DNA from: Sphingobium sp. MI1205
Lineage (GTDB): Bacteria; Pseudomonadota; Alphaproteobacteria; Sphingomonadales; Sphingomonadaceae
Assembly: GCF_001563285.1 (NCBI RefSeq)
Contig: NZ_CP005188.1
Location: 1,493,501 to 1,557,500, forward strand
DNA: 64,000 bases
Direction: 5' to 3'
Positions 54,564 to 62,682 of this stretch are shown one piece after another. Under the pieces are notes generated by a model. The model saw only the letters and a program-made list of their open reading frames with translations. It did not search any database and was not told the DNA's origin. The translations under genes were made by a program, and so were the position numbers. Position 1 is the first letter of the stretch. Each line of letters opens with the position of its first letter.

Positions 54564-55838
54564 ATGCGTTTTGTTACCCCCGTTGCGCTGGTGCTGGCTC
54601 TTGCGCTGACTGGCGGTGCCGTCTCGGCTCCGGCAGTGGCTGCGAAGAAGGAAAGCAAGAAGGGCGGCGCGCCGAAGCTGAACGTCTCGCCTGACGTCCT
54701 CAAGGCGTTGCAGACGGCGCAGGCGGCGGCGCAGAAGAATGATTTTGCTGCTGCCAAGGCGGCGCTGGCCGAAGCGGACGCAAAGGCGCAGTCGAACGAC
54801 GACAAATATCAGATCGGTGCGATCAAGCTGAACACATCGATTTCAGCGAAGGACAGCGCGCTGCAGGGCGAGGCGCTGACCCAGATGCTCGACAGCGGCC
54901 TTACGCCGCCCGACCAGGTCGGTCAGTTCAACGCCGTCGCCGCCGAACAGGCGTTGCAGGCGAAGAATTACGACCTGGCCATTCGCCGGGCGCAGGCGGC
55001 TGCGCAGGCGAATTACAAGGCCGAAGCGGTCAACGTGACCCTGGCCCAGGCCTATTTCGGAAAGGCCGGTACGGCCAATGCGGCGGCGGAGCCTGCGCGC
55101 GGCCTTAATCAACAGGGGCTGACGGCGCTGAAGGCGGCTGTCGACGCGACGAAGGCGGCTGGCGGCCAGGTGCCGGCGCAATGGTATCAGATCGGCGTCG
55201 GCCGGGCGGCTGCCTCGCGCCTGCCCGAAGTCACCGAATGGGCGACGTCCGCCTATCAGGCGCAGCCGAGCGGCGAGAATCTCCGCACGCTGATCCGCCT
55301 GTTCCAGCAGTCGAACCCGAATATCACCAACCGCGAGAATCTGGACGTGCTGCGCCTGATGGCGGCGTCTGGCGGTCTGGTCGTGGCGGGCGACTTCCTG
55401 GAATATGGCGAGATGGCGTCGAAGACCGGCATCTATGGCGAAGTGAAGTCGGCGATCGATCAGGGCCGGGCCAAGGGCGTGCTGAAGGGCAACGCTGGCG
55501 CTGACCTCTACCAGACGGCTACGCCCAAGATCGCAGGCGACAAGGCGTCGCTGGCTTCGGCGGAAGCGGATGCGCGCAAGGCTGCGACCGGCAAGATCGC
55601 GGCCGCGACCGCCGACGCCTACATGGGCTATGGCGACTATGCCAAGGCGGCGGCGATGTTCGAACTGGCGAAGCAGAAGGGCGGCGTCGATGCGGACGAG
55701 GTGAACACGCGCCTGGGCATTGCAAAGGCGCTGGGCGGCGATGTCGCATCCGCCAAGGCTGCTCTTCAGTCGGTGCAGGCCGGGACGCGCAGGAAGATCG
55801 CCGATCTCTGGCTGGCCTATCTCGCCACAAAGGCCTGA
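54564..55838 (+). CDS. Exported helical-repeat (TPR-like) protein, first of a tandem pair
   Basis: A 424-residue protein. The ATG at 54564 (with GGAG nine bases before it) gives a signal peptide MRFVTPVALVLALALTGGAVS ending APAVAA. The mature part is alanine-rich helical repeats resembling TPR/SEL1 units, for example YGDYAKAAAMFELAKQKGGVDADEVNTRLGIAKALGGD. The next gene has the same length and similar repeats (NTRLGIAxAxxGDxAxAKAAL near the end), so these are tandem paralogues. Function unknown. Confidence 0.7.
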   Translation: MRFVTPVALVLALALTGGAVSAPAVAAKKESKKGGAPKLNVSPDVLKALQTAQAAAQKNDFAAAKAALAEADAKAQSNDDKYQIGAIKLNTSISAKDSALQGEALTQMLDSGLTPPDQVGQFNAVAAEQALQAKNYDLAIRRAQAAAQANYKAEAVNVTLAQAYFGKAGTANAAAEPARGLNQQGLTALKAAVDATKAAGGQVPAQWYQIGVGRAAASRLPEVTEWATSAYQAQPSGENLRTLIRLFQQSNPNITNRENLDVLRLMAASGGLVVAGDFLEYGEMASKTGIYGEVKSAIDQGRAKGVLKGNAGADLYQTATPKIAGDKASLASAEADARKAATGKIAAATADAYMGYGDYAKAAAMFELAKQKGGVDADEVNTRLGIAKALGGDVASAKAALQSVQAGTRRKIADLWLAYLATKA

Positions 55839-55849
55839 TCCTCTATATA

Positions 55850-55885
55850 GGGCGCGCCAGTCAGAGAGGCTGGCGCGCCTTTTTC
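55850..55885 (+). terminator. Intrinsic terminator after the first repeat protein
   Basis: GGCGCGCCAG (55851-55860) pairs with CTGGCGCGCC (55870-55879) around a short loop and is followed by TTTTT. It lies 12 nt after the stop codon, so the two repeat-protein genes are transcribed separately. Confidence 0.92.
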
Positions 55886-55949
55886 CACGCCATGAAATAA
55901 CAGGGGCCGGCGTGATGCGTCGGCACACCATAAAAGGGGGACGGCCGAC

Positions 55950-57224
55950 ATGGTCAGGCTGCGACATTCCATGCTTAAATCAGGGCTTTTCGCCATCGCG
56001 GCCGTTGCGGCGGCTTCAGGGCCAGCCATGGCGAAGAAATCGGCGGCGAGCGGCCCTGTCATCGTCATGTCGGAAACATTCCGGGCAGCGGCGCAGGCTG
56101 CCGACAGCGCGATCAAGGCAGGCGATGCCAACACCGCTCAGGCGCATATAAGCGGGCTGATGCCGGTCAGCGATTTCGAAGCCTATGCGGCGGCGGCGCT
56201 GCGGTTCGAACTGGCCGTGTTGAAGCGGAATTTCCAGGCTCAGCGCGTCGCGCTGACCGACATGTTCAAGACCGTATCGGTACCCAAGAAGGATGCGCCC
56301 CGGCTGCGCTATGTCGCGGGTTACCTGTCCTATGTCGTAGGCAATTATGACGACGCGCTGGCCCAGCTCGATTACGCCAAGACGCTTGGCTATGATGCGA
56401 CCGACGCGACGATGCTGCGGGCCGACATCTATCTGCGAAAGAACAAGGCGCGCGAGGCGCGTCCGTTCGTGCAGGATGCGCTTGCCCGGCAGCGGGCATC
56501 GGGGCAGCCGGTTCCTGCGTCCTGGTATGACCGGGCTATCTCCATGGCATATGGGGCCGGTGACTGGACCGAAGTGGGCGCGCTCTATCGTGAACGTCTT
56601 GGCCGCTATGGTTCTGCCGGGGAATGGCGGTCGGCGCTTGCCAATTATCTGAACGCTCCCGGTATGGATACGCAAGTGCAACTGGATCTCTACCGCTTGC
56701 AGGCGGCGAATGGCGCCATGGCCAGCGAGCGCGATTATCAGGCCTATGCGCAACTCGCCGAAAAGGCGGGCAATCATGCCGAAGCGAAGGCGATCATCGA
56801 AGCGGGACGGTCGGCAGGCAAGCTGACGGCGACGCAGGCGGCGACCGCCAGCCTGATGAAAAGCGTGACGCCCAAGGCAGCGAAGGAAATCGCCGCGATG
56901 CCGGCCGCCGCGAAAAAGGCTGCGTCCGCAAAGGACGGTTCCGCCGCGCTGTCGGTGGCCGATGGCTATTTTTCGCTCAGCCAGTTTCCACAGGCGGCCG
57001 AACATTATCGGTTGGCACTGAGCAAGGGCGGTGTCGATCAGGGCAGGGCCAACACACGCCTGGGCATCGCCCTCGCGCGGTCGGGCGATATGGCGGGAGC
57101 GAAGGCGGCGCTGGCGCAGGTCACGGGCAACTGGGCGAATGTTGCGGGTTTCTGGAGCGTGTGGGTCGATCAGCAGAGCCGCAAGACGGCGTTTCAGCCG
57201 GTCGGGGTCTCCCCAGCGAGCTAA
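55950..57224 (+). CDS. Exported helical-repeat (TPR-like) protein, second of a tandem pair
   Basis: A 424-residue exported protein with a signal peptide (LFAIAAVAAASGPAMA, near residues 13-28). Repeats such as YLSYVVGNYDDALAQLDYAKTLG, FSLSQFPQAAEHYRLALSKGG and NTRLGIALARSGDMAGAKAAL are TPR-like. It is the same length as the protein before it and shares the C-terminal repeat closely. AGGGGGA precedes the ATG. Tandem diverged copies in one genome suggest paralogous partners for an envelope process. Function unknown. Confidence 0.7.
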   Translation: MVRLRHSMLKSGLFAIAAVAAASGPAMAKKSAASGPVIVMSETFRAAAQAADSAIKAGDANTAQAHISGLMPVSDFEAYAAAALRFELAVLKRNFQAQRVALTDMFKTVSVPKKDAPRLRYVAGYLSYVVGNYDDALAQLDYAKTLGYDATDATMLRADIYLRKNKAREARPFVQDALARQRASGQPVPASWYDRAISMAYGAGDWTEVGALYRERLGRYGSAGEWRSALANYLNAPGMDTQVQLDLYRLQAANGAMASERDYQAYAQLAEKAGNHAEAKAIIEAGRSAGKLTATQAATASLMKSVTPKAAKEIAAMPAAAKKAASAKDGSAALSVADGYFSLSQFPQAAEHYRLALSKGGVDQGRANTRLGIALARSGDMAGAKAALAQVTGNWANVAGFWSVWVDQQSRKTAFQPVGVSPAS

Positions 57225-57240
57225 CATGATTTCGGGGAAA

Positions 57241-57286
57241 GTCGGCTGGCTGCGGTAACGATCCGTAGTGAGCCGACCCCCGGTTT
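57241..57286 (+). terminator. Probable terminator after the second repeat protein
   Basis: GTCGGCT (57241-57247) pairs with AGCCGAC (57271-57277) across a 23-nt loop and is followed by CCCCGGTTTT. It is weaker than the terminator of the first repeat protein. Position is 16 nt after the stop codon. Confidence 0.5.
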
Positions 57287-57328
57287 TACGCCGCGCTCGA
57301 AACGCTGGCGGTCATCGCCATGCTCTCG

Positions 57329-57802
57329 TCAGAGCGGGAGTGGAACGCCCGGCAGGTTCTTCGACATGCGGATGGTGAGGGACGTCTTGACGCTGGCCAC
57401 ATTGGGAGCGGGCGTCAGCTTCGACGTCAGGAACTGCTGAAAGCTTTGCAGATCCTTGGCGACGACCTTGAGAATGAAGTCGATTTCGCCGTTAAGCATA
57501 TAGCATTCGCGCACCTCTGGCAGGGTAGCGACATGGTCCTCGAACGCCTTCAGGTCGGCTTCGGCCTGGCTTTTGAGGCTGACCATGGCGAATACCGTGA
57601 TGGTATAACCCAGCATGGCGGGGTTCACCACGGCGTGATAGGAGGTGATGGCCCCGTTTTCCTCCAGCGCGCGCACGCGGCGAAGGCAGGGCGGCGCGGT
57701 CAATCCAACCTTTCGCGCAAGCTCCACATTGGTCATCCGACCATCCTGTTGCAGCTCGCCCAGAATGTGCAGATCGATATCGTCGATGTTGGGGCCAGCC
57801 AT
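57329..57802 (-). CDS. Lrp/AsnC-family transcriptional regulator
   Basis: A 157-residue regulator. A helix-turn-helix (RMTNVELARKVGLTAPPCLRRVRALEENGAI, described in two parts at residues 20-50) leads into the ligand-binding RAM domain with the signature FDHV-type FEDHVATLPEVRECYML and GEIDFILKVVAKDL. These proteins sense amino acids and act as octamers. I start at the ATG at 57802, after AAGGA; an ATG eight codons earlier is possible. It is divergent from the kinase gene across 170 bp, but no target is obvious. Confidence 0.88.
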   Translation of the reverse strand: MAGPNIDDIDLHILGELQQDGRMTNVELARKVGLTAPPCLRRVRALEENGAITSYHAVVNPAMLGYTITVFAMVSLKSQAEADLKAFEDHVATLPEVRECYMLNGEIDFILKVVAKDLQSFQQFLTSKLTPAPNVASVKTSLTIRMSKNLPGVPLPL

Positions 57803-57972
57803 TATCCCGATTATTTCCTTTCTCATATCTTGCCCGTCACCATAATAATATTTCAGGGCAATGCAATTGTCCCACTATGCGACGGTCCCAAATGAGCAGT
57901 CTGTGCCCCTTCCACTTTCCGCCGCGAAGGCTTATCCCGGACCGGTAATTTCCTTCCGCGATCAAGTGCCGC

Positions 57973-59760
57973 ATGTCGCCGGAAGTCCTCAAGGGGATCA
58001 GGGTGCGCTTCAACGATCTGATGCAGACAGTTCTTGCCGCAGAGAACAGGAGCGGGCTGGGCGCAGTCACGCTGTGGCGGCAATGCGTCGATCTGCTTGC
58101 GCAGAATGATCGCGCCGATCGCGGGACATTGCCCGATGAAGAGCGGCTGGCGCTGCTGGACCGGCTTTCCGCCTTGCAATCCCAACTGTCCGAAACGCAA
58201 AGGATCGCGACGGTGGTCGAATTGGGCGGCCGTCTGCGGTCCCCTGCGCTGGTTGAATTTTTCGCCAACGACCGGCCGGCGATCGCCGCCGCCGCCATGT
58301 CGCGCGCGCGGCTGCCCGATGACATCTGGGTCGAATTGCTTCCGCGGCTGAACCCTACGGCGCGTGGTATTTTGCGCGGGCGCCGGGATCTGGGACCGGG
58401 AACGCAGCAGGCGCTTGGGGCATTTGGCCTGACGGACCTGGTACTGACAACCGATCGTGATGACGTGCCCGGCGCAGATGCCGGGGACATGTTGCTGACC
58501 GCCGAAATGATGGAGCCGGTGGAGCATCCCGCGCCGCCCGCGCAAGCCGACGACGCAATGGTCGAGGATGGGTCCGAATTTCCCCCGGCCGACGTTGCAG
58601 CAGGCGACGATCAGATCCGCAACCTTGTGGACCGTATCGCCCGTTTCACCAGCACGCGACGGGCGCCCGATATGGCGGCACCCCGAACCGATCCGGGAGA
58701 AGCGACGATCGTTCGGTCGTTCGCATTCGAAACCGATGCAACGGGCATGGTCATCTGGATCGATCAGGGACCACGCGCGGCGTTGATCGGGCTGTCGCTG
58801 GGCGAAGTGGCGGTTGCCGGGGCGAGTGGTCCGGACGGCAGCGTTGCAGGGGCCTTCATGCGGCGCAGCGGTTTTCAGAACGGGCGCTATACCATCGTCG
58901 GTGGGGCAATGGCCGGTGAATGGCGACTGTCGGCGACCCCGTTCTTCGATCCGCGTTCGGGGCGTTTCCAGGGCTATCGTGGCCAGGCGCGGCGGCCCTA
59001 TTTGCATGAGGTTGCCGCGCCGCCCCAGGCCGAGCCTGTTTCGGTGGCTGGCCTGTCGGCGGATTCGCTGCGGCAGCTGGTGCATGAATTGCGCACGCCG
59101 CTCAACGCGATACTGGGCTTTGCCGACATCATCGAACAGGAGCTGTTCGGGCCGAGCGGGCCGGAATATCGGGAGATGGCGGGCAAGATCGCGCTGGATG
59201 CCCGGCATCTGCTGGCGGCGTTCGACGATCTGGATCTTGCGGCGCGCGTTTCGCGTGGGGAGGGGGCGGAAGCGCCCAGCGCGGTCGATCCGGCGCTGCT
59301 GATCGCGCAGGTGTCGGCCCGTTTTCGCGAGCAGCGCGAAGGCGACGGCGCGCAGATCGACATCAACATGGCCCGCGCGCTGCCGATGGTGCGGATCGAC
59401 CCCGTTCAGGGCGAACGGATGGTGCAGCATCTGATGCGCACGGTCATATCCGTCGGCGCGCCGGGAGAGGCGTTGAGCGGGGCATGCTGGTTCCAGCCTG
59501 ATGGCGGGCATGGCTGCGTCATGCTGGCGGTCGATCGCCCGGCAAGCCTGGAGGGGATGGACGAGGAACAGTTGCTGGACCCCGGCTATACGGCAGAAGG
59601 CGACTGGGCGGACGGGCCGCTGCTGGGGCTGGGCTTTTCACTGCGGCTGATCCGCAGCCTGGCGGCGGGTTGCGGCGGCAGCCTGCAGATCGAACCGGAC
59701 CGCTTCCTGCTATCCATGCCAGCCATGACGGTGGCGGAGGATGCGGCGGGCAGCTTCTGA
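57973..59760 (+). CDS. Histidine-kinase-like protein with degenerate ATPase domain
   Basis: A 595-residue soluble protein. The N-terminal 190 residues are helical and unassigned, residues about 220-345 look PAS-like (TGMVIWIDQGPRAALIG and following), and a DHp dimerisation helix carries H371 (LVHELRTPLNAILGFADI), a normal phosphoacceptor. The catalytic half is odd: the N-box position reads MVQHLMRTVIS with no asparagine, no DxGxG G1 box is visible, and only a G2-like LGLGFSLRLIRSLAAG remains. It may be a phosphotransfer or pseudokinase partner. No response regulator gene is adjacent. Confidence 0.78.
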   Translation: MSPEVLKGIRVRFNDLMQTVLAAENRSGLGAVTLWRQCVDLLAQNDRADRGTLPDEERLALLDRLSALQSQLSETQRIATVVELGGRLRSPALVEFFANDRPAIAAAAMSRARLPDDIWVELLPRLNPTARGILRGRRDLGPGTQQALGAFGLTDLVLTTDRDDVPGADAGDMLLTAEMMEPVEHPAPPAQADDAMVEDGSEFPPADVAAGDDQIRNLVDRIARFTSTRRAPDMAAPRTDPGEATIVRSFAFETDATGMVIWIDQGPRAALIGLSLGEVAVAGASGPDGSVAGAFMRRSGFQNGRYTIVGGAMAGEWRLSATPFFDPRSGRFQGYRGQARRPYLHEVAAPPQAEPVSVAGLSADSLRQLVHELRTPLNAILGFADIIEQELFGPSGPEYREMAGKIALDARHLLAAFDDLDLAARVSRGEGAEAPSAVDPALLIAQVSARFREQREGDGAQIDINMARALPMVRIDPVQGERMVQHLMRTVISVGAPGEALSGACWFQPDGGHGCVMLAVDRPASLEGMDEEQLLDPGYTAEGDWADGPLLGLGFSLRLIRSLAAGCGGSLQIEPDRFLLSMPAMTVAEDAAGSF

Positions 59761-59805
59761 GGCAAGAGAAACCCTATCGCAACGATTGAGCGATAGGGAT
59801 GGCGC

Positions 59806-60843
59806 ATGAACGCCCCCCTCCATGATGGCAGCCTGCTCCGCGCGCCGATGCCGGAAGACGGGATAACGCTGGCTCCCGATTTCGGGACGCGCTTCATGCT
59901 GTTTGTCGATACCGAGGAAGAGTTCGACTGGAACGCGCCTTTCAGCCGGGCCGCCACCAGCGTTACGGCATTGGCCGGAATGGCGCGGGGGCAGGCCTAT
60001 TTCGCGGCGGCGGGCGTCAAACCCATTTATGTGACGGATTATTCGGTCGTCGACAGCGATGCGGCGGCCGCGATGATGGGGCAGTGGCTGGCCGATGAGG
60101 CGGCGGACGTCGGCGCGCATCTGCATCCATGGGTGAACCCTCCACATCTGGAGGAGGTGACGGCCGCCAACAGCTATGCCGGATCGCTCCCGGAGGCTTT
60201 GGAGCGAGCCAAGCTGGAGACGCTGTGCGAGCGGATTGCGGGCCGCTTTGGGCGGCGACCGATCGTCTATCGCGCGGGGCGCTATGGGGTAGGGCCCAAT
60301 AGCGCGCGACTGCTGGAGGAAACGGGCTTTCGCCTGGATAGTTCGGTGCGTAGCCGCTTCGATTATAGCGGGCAGCATGGCCCGGACTTTAGGGGCATGC
60401 CACTGAACCCATATTGGGCCGGCCCCGGCAGGCAGCTTGTGGAATTGCCGCTTTCCACCGCCTTTGTCGGCATGTTGCGTGGCGGTGGCGAGCGGCTTTA
60501 TCGGGCGGCGCAGAGCATGGGACCGCTGGCGGGGGCCATGGCGAGGGCCGGGATGTTGAGCCGTGTTCCGCTGACGCCTGAGGGCGTTCCGGTAGCGGAT
60601 GCGATCCGGGCGATCGACGCGCTGATCGACGAAGGCGCACGGGTGCTGAACTTCAGTTTCCATTCGCCGACGCTGGAGCCGGGCCACACGCCCTATGTGC
60701 GGGATGAAGCGGACCGGGTGGCGTTCTACCGCTGGTGGGACAAGGTGCTGAACCATCTTGCCCGCCGCAGTGTCCGACCCGCAACGCTGGATCAGTTGCT
60801 TCAAGCGGTTCCAGAGCGGCGACGGGCTTGCAAAGCGGCCTGA
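59806..60843 (+). CDS. Polysaccharide-deacetylase-like (WalW type) protein
   Basis: A 345-residue NodB-fold protein. The first strand holds the aspartate (FMLFVDTEEEFDW), the histidine motif is VGAHLHPWVNPP, and YRAGRYGVG and NFSFHSPTLEPGHTPY are the later active-site motifs. This arrangement resembles WalW-type proteins, which are linked to cell-surface polysaccharide clusters. There is no signal peptide, so a cytosolic or membrane-associated role is likely. It follows the kinase gene by 45 bp and precedes a tRNA gene. Confidence 0.8.
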   Translation: MNAPLHDGSLLRAPMPEDGITLAPDFGTRFMLFVDTEEEFDWNAPFSRAATSVTALAGMARGQAYFAAAGVKPIYVTDYSVVDSDAAAAMMGQWLADEAADVGAHLHPWVNPPHLEEVTAANSYAGSLPEALERAKLETLCERIAGRFGRRPIVYRAGRYGVGPNSARLLEETGFRLDSSVRSRFDYSGQHGPDFRGMPLNPYWAGPGRQLVELPLSTAFVGMLRGGGERLYRAAQSMGPLAGAMARAGMLSRVPLTPEGVPVADAIRAIDALIDEGARVLNFSFHSPTLEPGHTPYVRDEADRVAFYRWWDKVLNHLARRSVRPATLDQLLQAVPERRRACKAA

Positions 60844-60867
60844 GCCTGCTTATCCGGGCGTCAGGTG

Positions 60868-60943
60868 GGGCCTGTAGCTCAACGGTTAGAGCTGGCCGCT
60901 CATAACGGCTAGGTTGCGGGTTCGAGTCCTGCCGGGCCCACCA
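60868..60943 (+). tRNA. tRNA with CAT anticodon, probably tRNA-Ile2
   Basis: Cloverleaf: acceptor GGGCCTG with CGGGCCC (one G-T), anticodon loop CTCATAA, T-loop TTCGAGT, encoded CCA at 60941-60943. A CAT anticodon fits elongator Met or the isoleucine tRNA whose C34 is changed to lysidine. The GGGCCTG acceptor and GGCCG anticodon stem resemble the isoleucine form more than elongator Met. It is not initiator-like, since 1-72 is paired. Confidence 0.85.
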
Positions 60944-61108
60944 TTACCCCACATATGCGTTTCACCCGCATACGAACCGGTTCCTCAACGCTGCGATCCC
61001 CGAATTTGCATCATTGTTGCGGATGTGTTCAACAAACGGCAGTTGCAAATTGTGCAATGCAAAATTTTTGCTTGCGACTCGGGCGAATCAGTGACAGCTT
61101 CATGACTG

Positions 61109-61245
61109 TCGAAGCAGGGTCGCTTCGAAACATTTGCTGGATCCGCCGCTGAAGGCAGGAGCCAGCTTCGGTCCCGCAGGATCGAAATCGGCAATGACGC
61201 CGCCCGGACAGGTCTGAACAGACCTTGGTCCTGGCGGCTTTTTTT
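61109..61245 (+). promoter_or_regulatory. Structured leader of the nrt operon, candidate ANTAR/NasT antitermination target
   Basis: Hairpin 1 (61109-61128) has a 7-bp perfect stem and a hexaloop AGGGTC, with A at position 1 and G at position 4, the ANTAR RNA signature. Hairpin 2 (61136-61166) has GCTGG/CCAGC at its base, an interrupted stem and a hexaloop GCTGAA (G at 4, G instead of A at 1). A strong terminator follows at 61199-61245. This order matches NasR/NasT-controlled nitrate leaders. The 441 bp between the tRNA and nrtA contain this and no gene. Confidence 0.6.
61199..61245 (+). terminator. Intrinsic terminator inside the nrt leader
   Basis: GCCGCC pairs with GGCGGC at the base, GGAC with GTCC in the middle, and AGGTCT with AGACCT at the top (loop GAAC), with single mismatched bases between them. 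Seven T residues follow (61239-61245). It lies 140 nt before the nrtA start, so reading nrtA through from an upstream promoter would need antitermination. Confidence 0.9.
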
Positions 61246-61384
61246 ATTTGTTTTTTCAACGCGGTCGCAAGTGCGCGCCGCGAACCGTGAACATCATCTT
61301 TCACACGCCGGACGGTGGTTCGGCGAATGGCTGGCTGCGTGCCTTTCGCAGCGCGGACGATCTGACTGAGAAGGAAATTGGGGA

Positions 61385-62665
61385 ATGGCAGAGGGGGACA
61401 ATCCACAAGGCGTGAGCCGCCGCAGCGCGCTAAAGACCAGTGGCACCGCAGCGCTTATTGCTGCGGCGCATCAGGCGTTGCCTTCGGGAGCGTTGGCCGC
61501 CGGAGCGGGGCCGGAGGTTACAGGAGCGAAGCTGGGCTTTATCGCGCTGACCGATGCAGCGCCCCTGATCATCGCCAAGGAACTGGGCTTTTTCGCCAAA
61601 CATGGCATGCCCGATGTGCAGGTCGTCAAACAGGCCAGCTGGGGCGCGACGCGTGACAATCTGGTGCTGGGCACTGCCGGCGGCGGCATTGACGGTGCGC
61701 ATATATTGACGCCCATGCCCTACATGCTGACGCTGGGTACGATCGGCAAGGCAACGCCGATGAGCATCCTGGCCCGGCTGAACGTCAACGGGCAGGGTAT
61801 ATCGGTTTCCAAGGATTATCTGGCCGCGAAAGCCGATATCAACGCGGGGAAGATGAAGGGCGTGATCGCCCAGCGCAAAGGCGCGGGCAAGAAGATCACC
61901 ATGGCCATGACCTTCCCCGGCGGTACGCATGACCTGTGGATCCGCTACTGGCTGGCGGCCGGCGGCATTGATCCTGACAAGGACGTCGAACTGATCACGA
62001 TCCCACCGGCGCAGATGGTGGCGAACATGAAGGCGGACGCCATGGACGCTTTTTGCGTCGGCGAACCGTGGAATGACCAGCTGGTCGCACAAGGGCTGGG
62101 CTACTCGGCGGTTTCGACCGGTCAGCTGTGGATGAACCATCCCGAAAAAAGCTTTGCCATGCGGTCCGACTGGGTAGCGAAGAACCCGCGCGCCGCCGTG
62201 GCGATCACCGCCGCCGTCATCGAGGCGCAGCGTTGGGCCGACAATCCGGCCAATAACGCCAAGTTGGCGAGCACCATTGCAGGCCGCGATTATCTGAAAT
62301 GCCCGGTTACCGATATCGCCGACCGTTTGCAGGGCAATTTCAACATGGGCGACGGGCGCAAATTCCCAAACGCAGCCTTCAAGATGAAGTTTTTCAACGG
62401 CTACGCGTCCTTCCCTTACAAGAGCCATGACCTGTGGTTCATCACGGAGGATCAGCGCTGGGGCAAGTTGCCCATGTCGCTCGACACCAAGGCCGTGATC
62501 GCAAAGGTCAACCGCTCCGACATCTGGCGCAAGGCGGCAGCGATGCTGGGTGGCAAGGGCCCGGCCAGCGACAGCCGCGGCGTCGAGAAATTCTTCGACG
62601 GCAAGACGTTCGATCCGCGCAATCCGAAGGCCTATCTGGCCAGCCTGGCAATCAAGCGCGTTTGA
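61385..62665 (+). CDS. nrtA: Nitrate ABC transporter substrate-binding protein (NrtA/CmpA family)
   Basis: A 426-residue periplasmic binding protein with a Tat-type signal (SRRSALKTSGTAALIAAAHQ). The family start KLGFIALTDAAPLIIAKELGFF and the ligand-site TAGGGIDGAHILTPMPYMLT match NrtA/NasF. AAGGAAAT precedes the ATG. The TGA stop overlaps an ATG, but nrtB is better started 18 bp later. Binding of nitrate rather than bicarbonate or cyanate is inferred from overall similarity and the leader. Confidence 0.88.
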   Translation: MAEGDNPQGVSRRSALKTSGTAALIAAAHQALPSGALAAGAGPEVTGAKLGFIALTDAAPLIIAKELGFFAKHGMPDVQVVKQASWGATRDNLVLGTAGGGIDGAHILTPMPYMLTLGTIGKATPMSILARLNVNGQGISVSKDYLAAKADINAGKMKGVIAQRKGAGKKITMAMTFPGGTHDLWIRYWLAAGGIDPDKDVELITIPPAQMVANMKADAMDAFCVGEPWNDQLVAQGLGYSAVSTGQLWMNHPEKSFAMRSDWVAKNPRAAVAITAAVIEAQRWADNPANNAKLASTIAGRDYLKCPVTDIADRLQGNFNMGDGRKFPNAAFKMKFFNGYASFPYKSHDLWFITEDQRWGKLPMSLDTKAVIAKVNRSDIWRKAAAMLGGKGPASDSRGVEKFFDGKTFDPRNPKAYLASLAIKRV

Positions 62666-62682
62666 TGAGGAAGGAAAAAGCC

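Noticed and set aside
61020..61080. Sigma-54 promoter for the nrt operon
   Set aside because: No pair of GG and GC with the required 10-nt spacing was found; a TTGCA-n5-TGCAA repeat there was not enough to call a regulator site.
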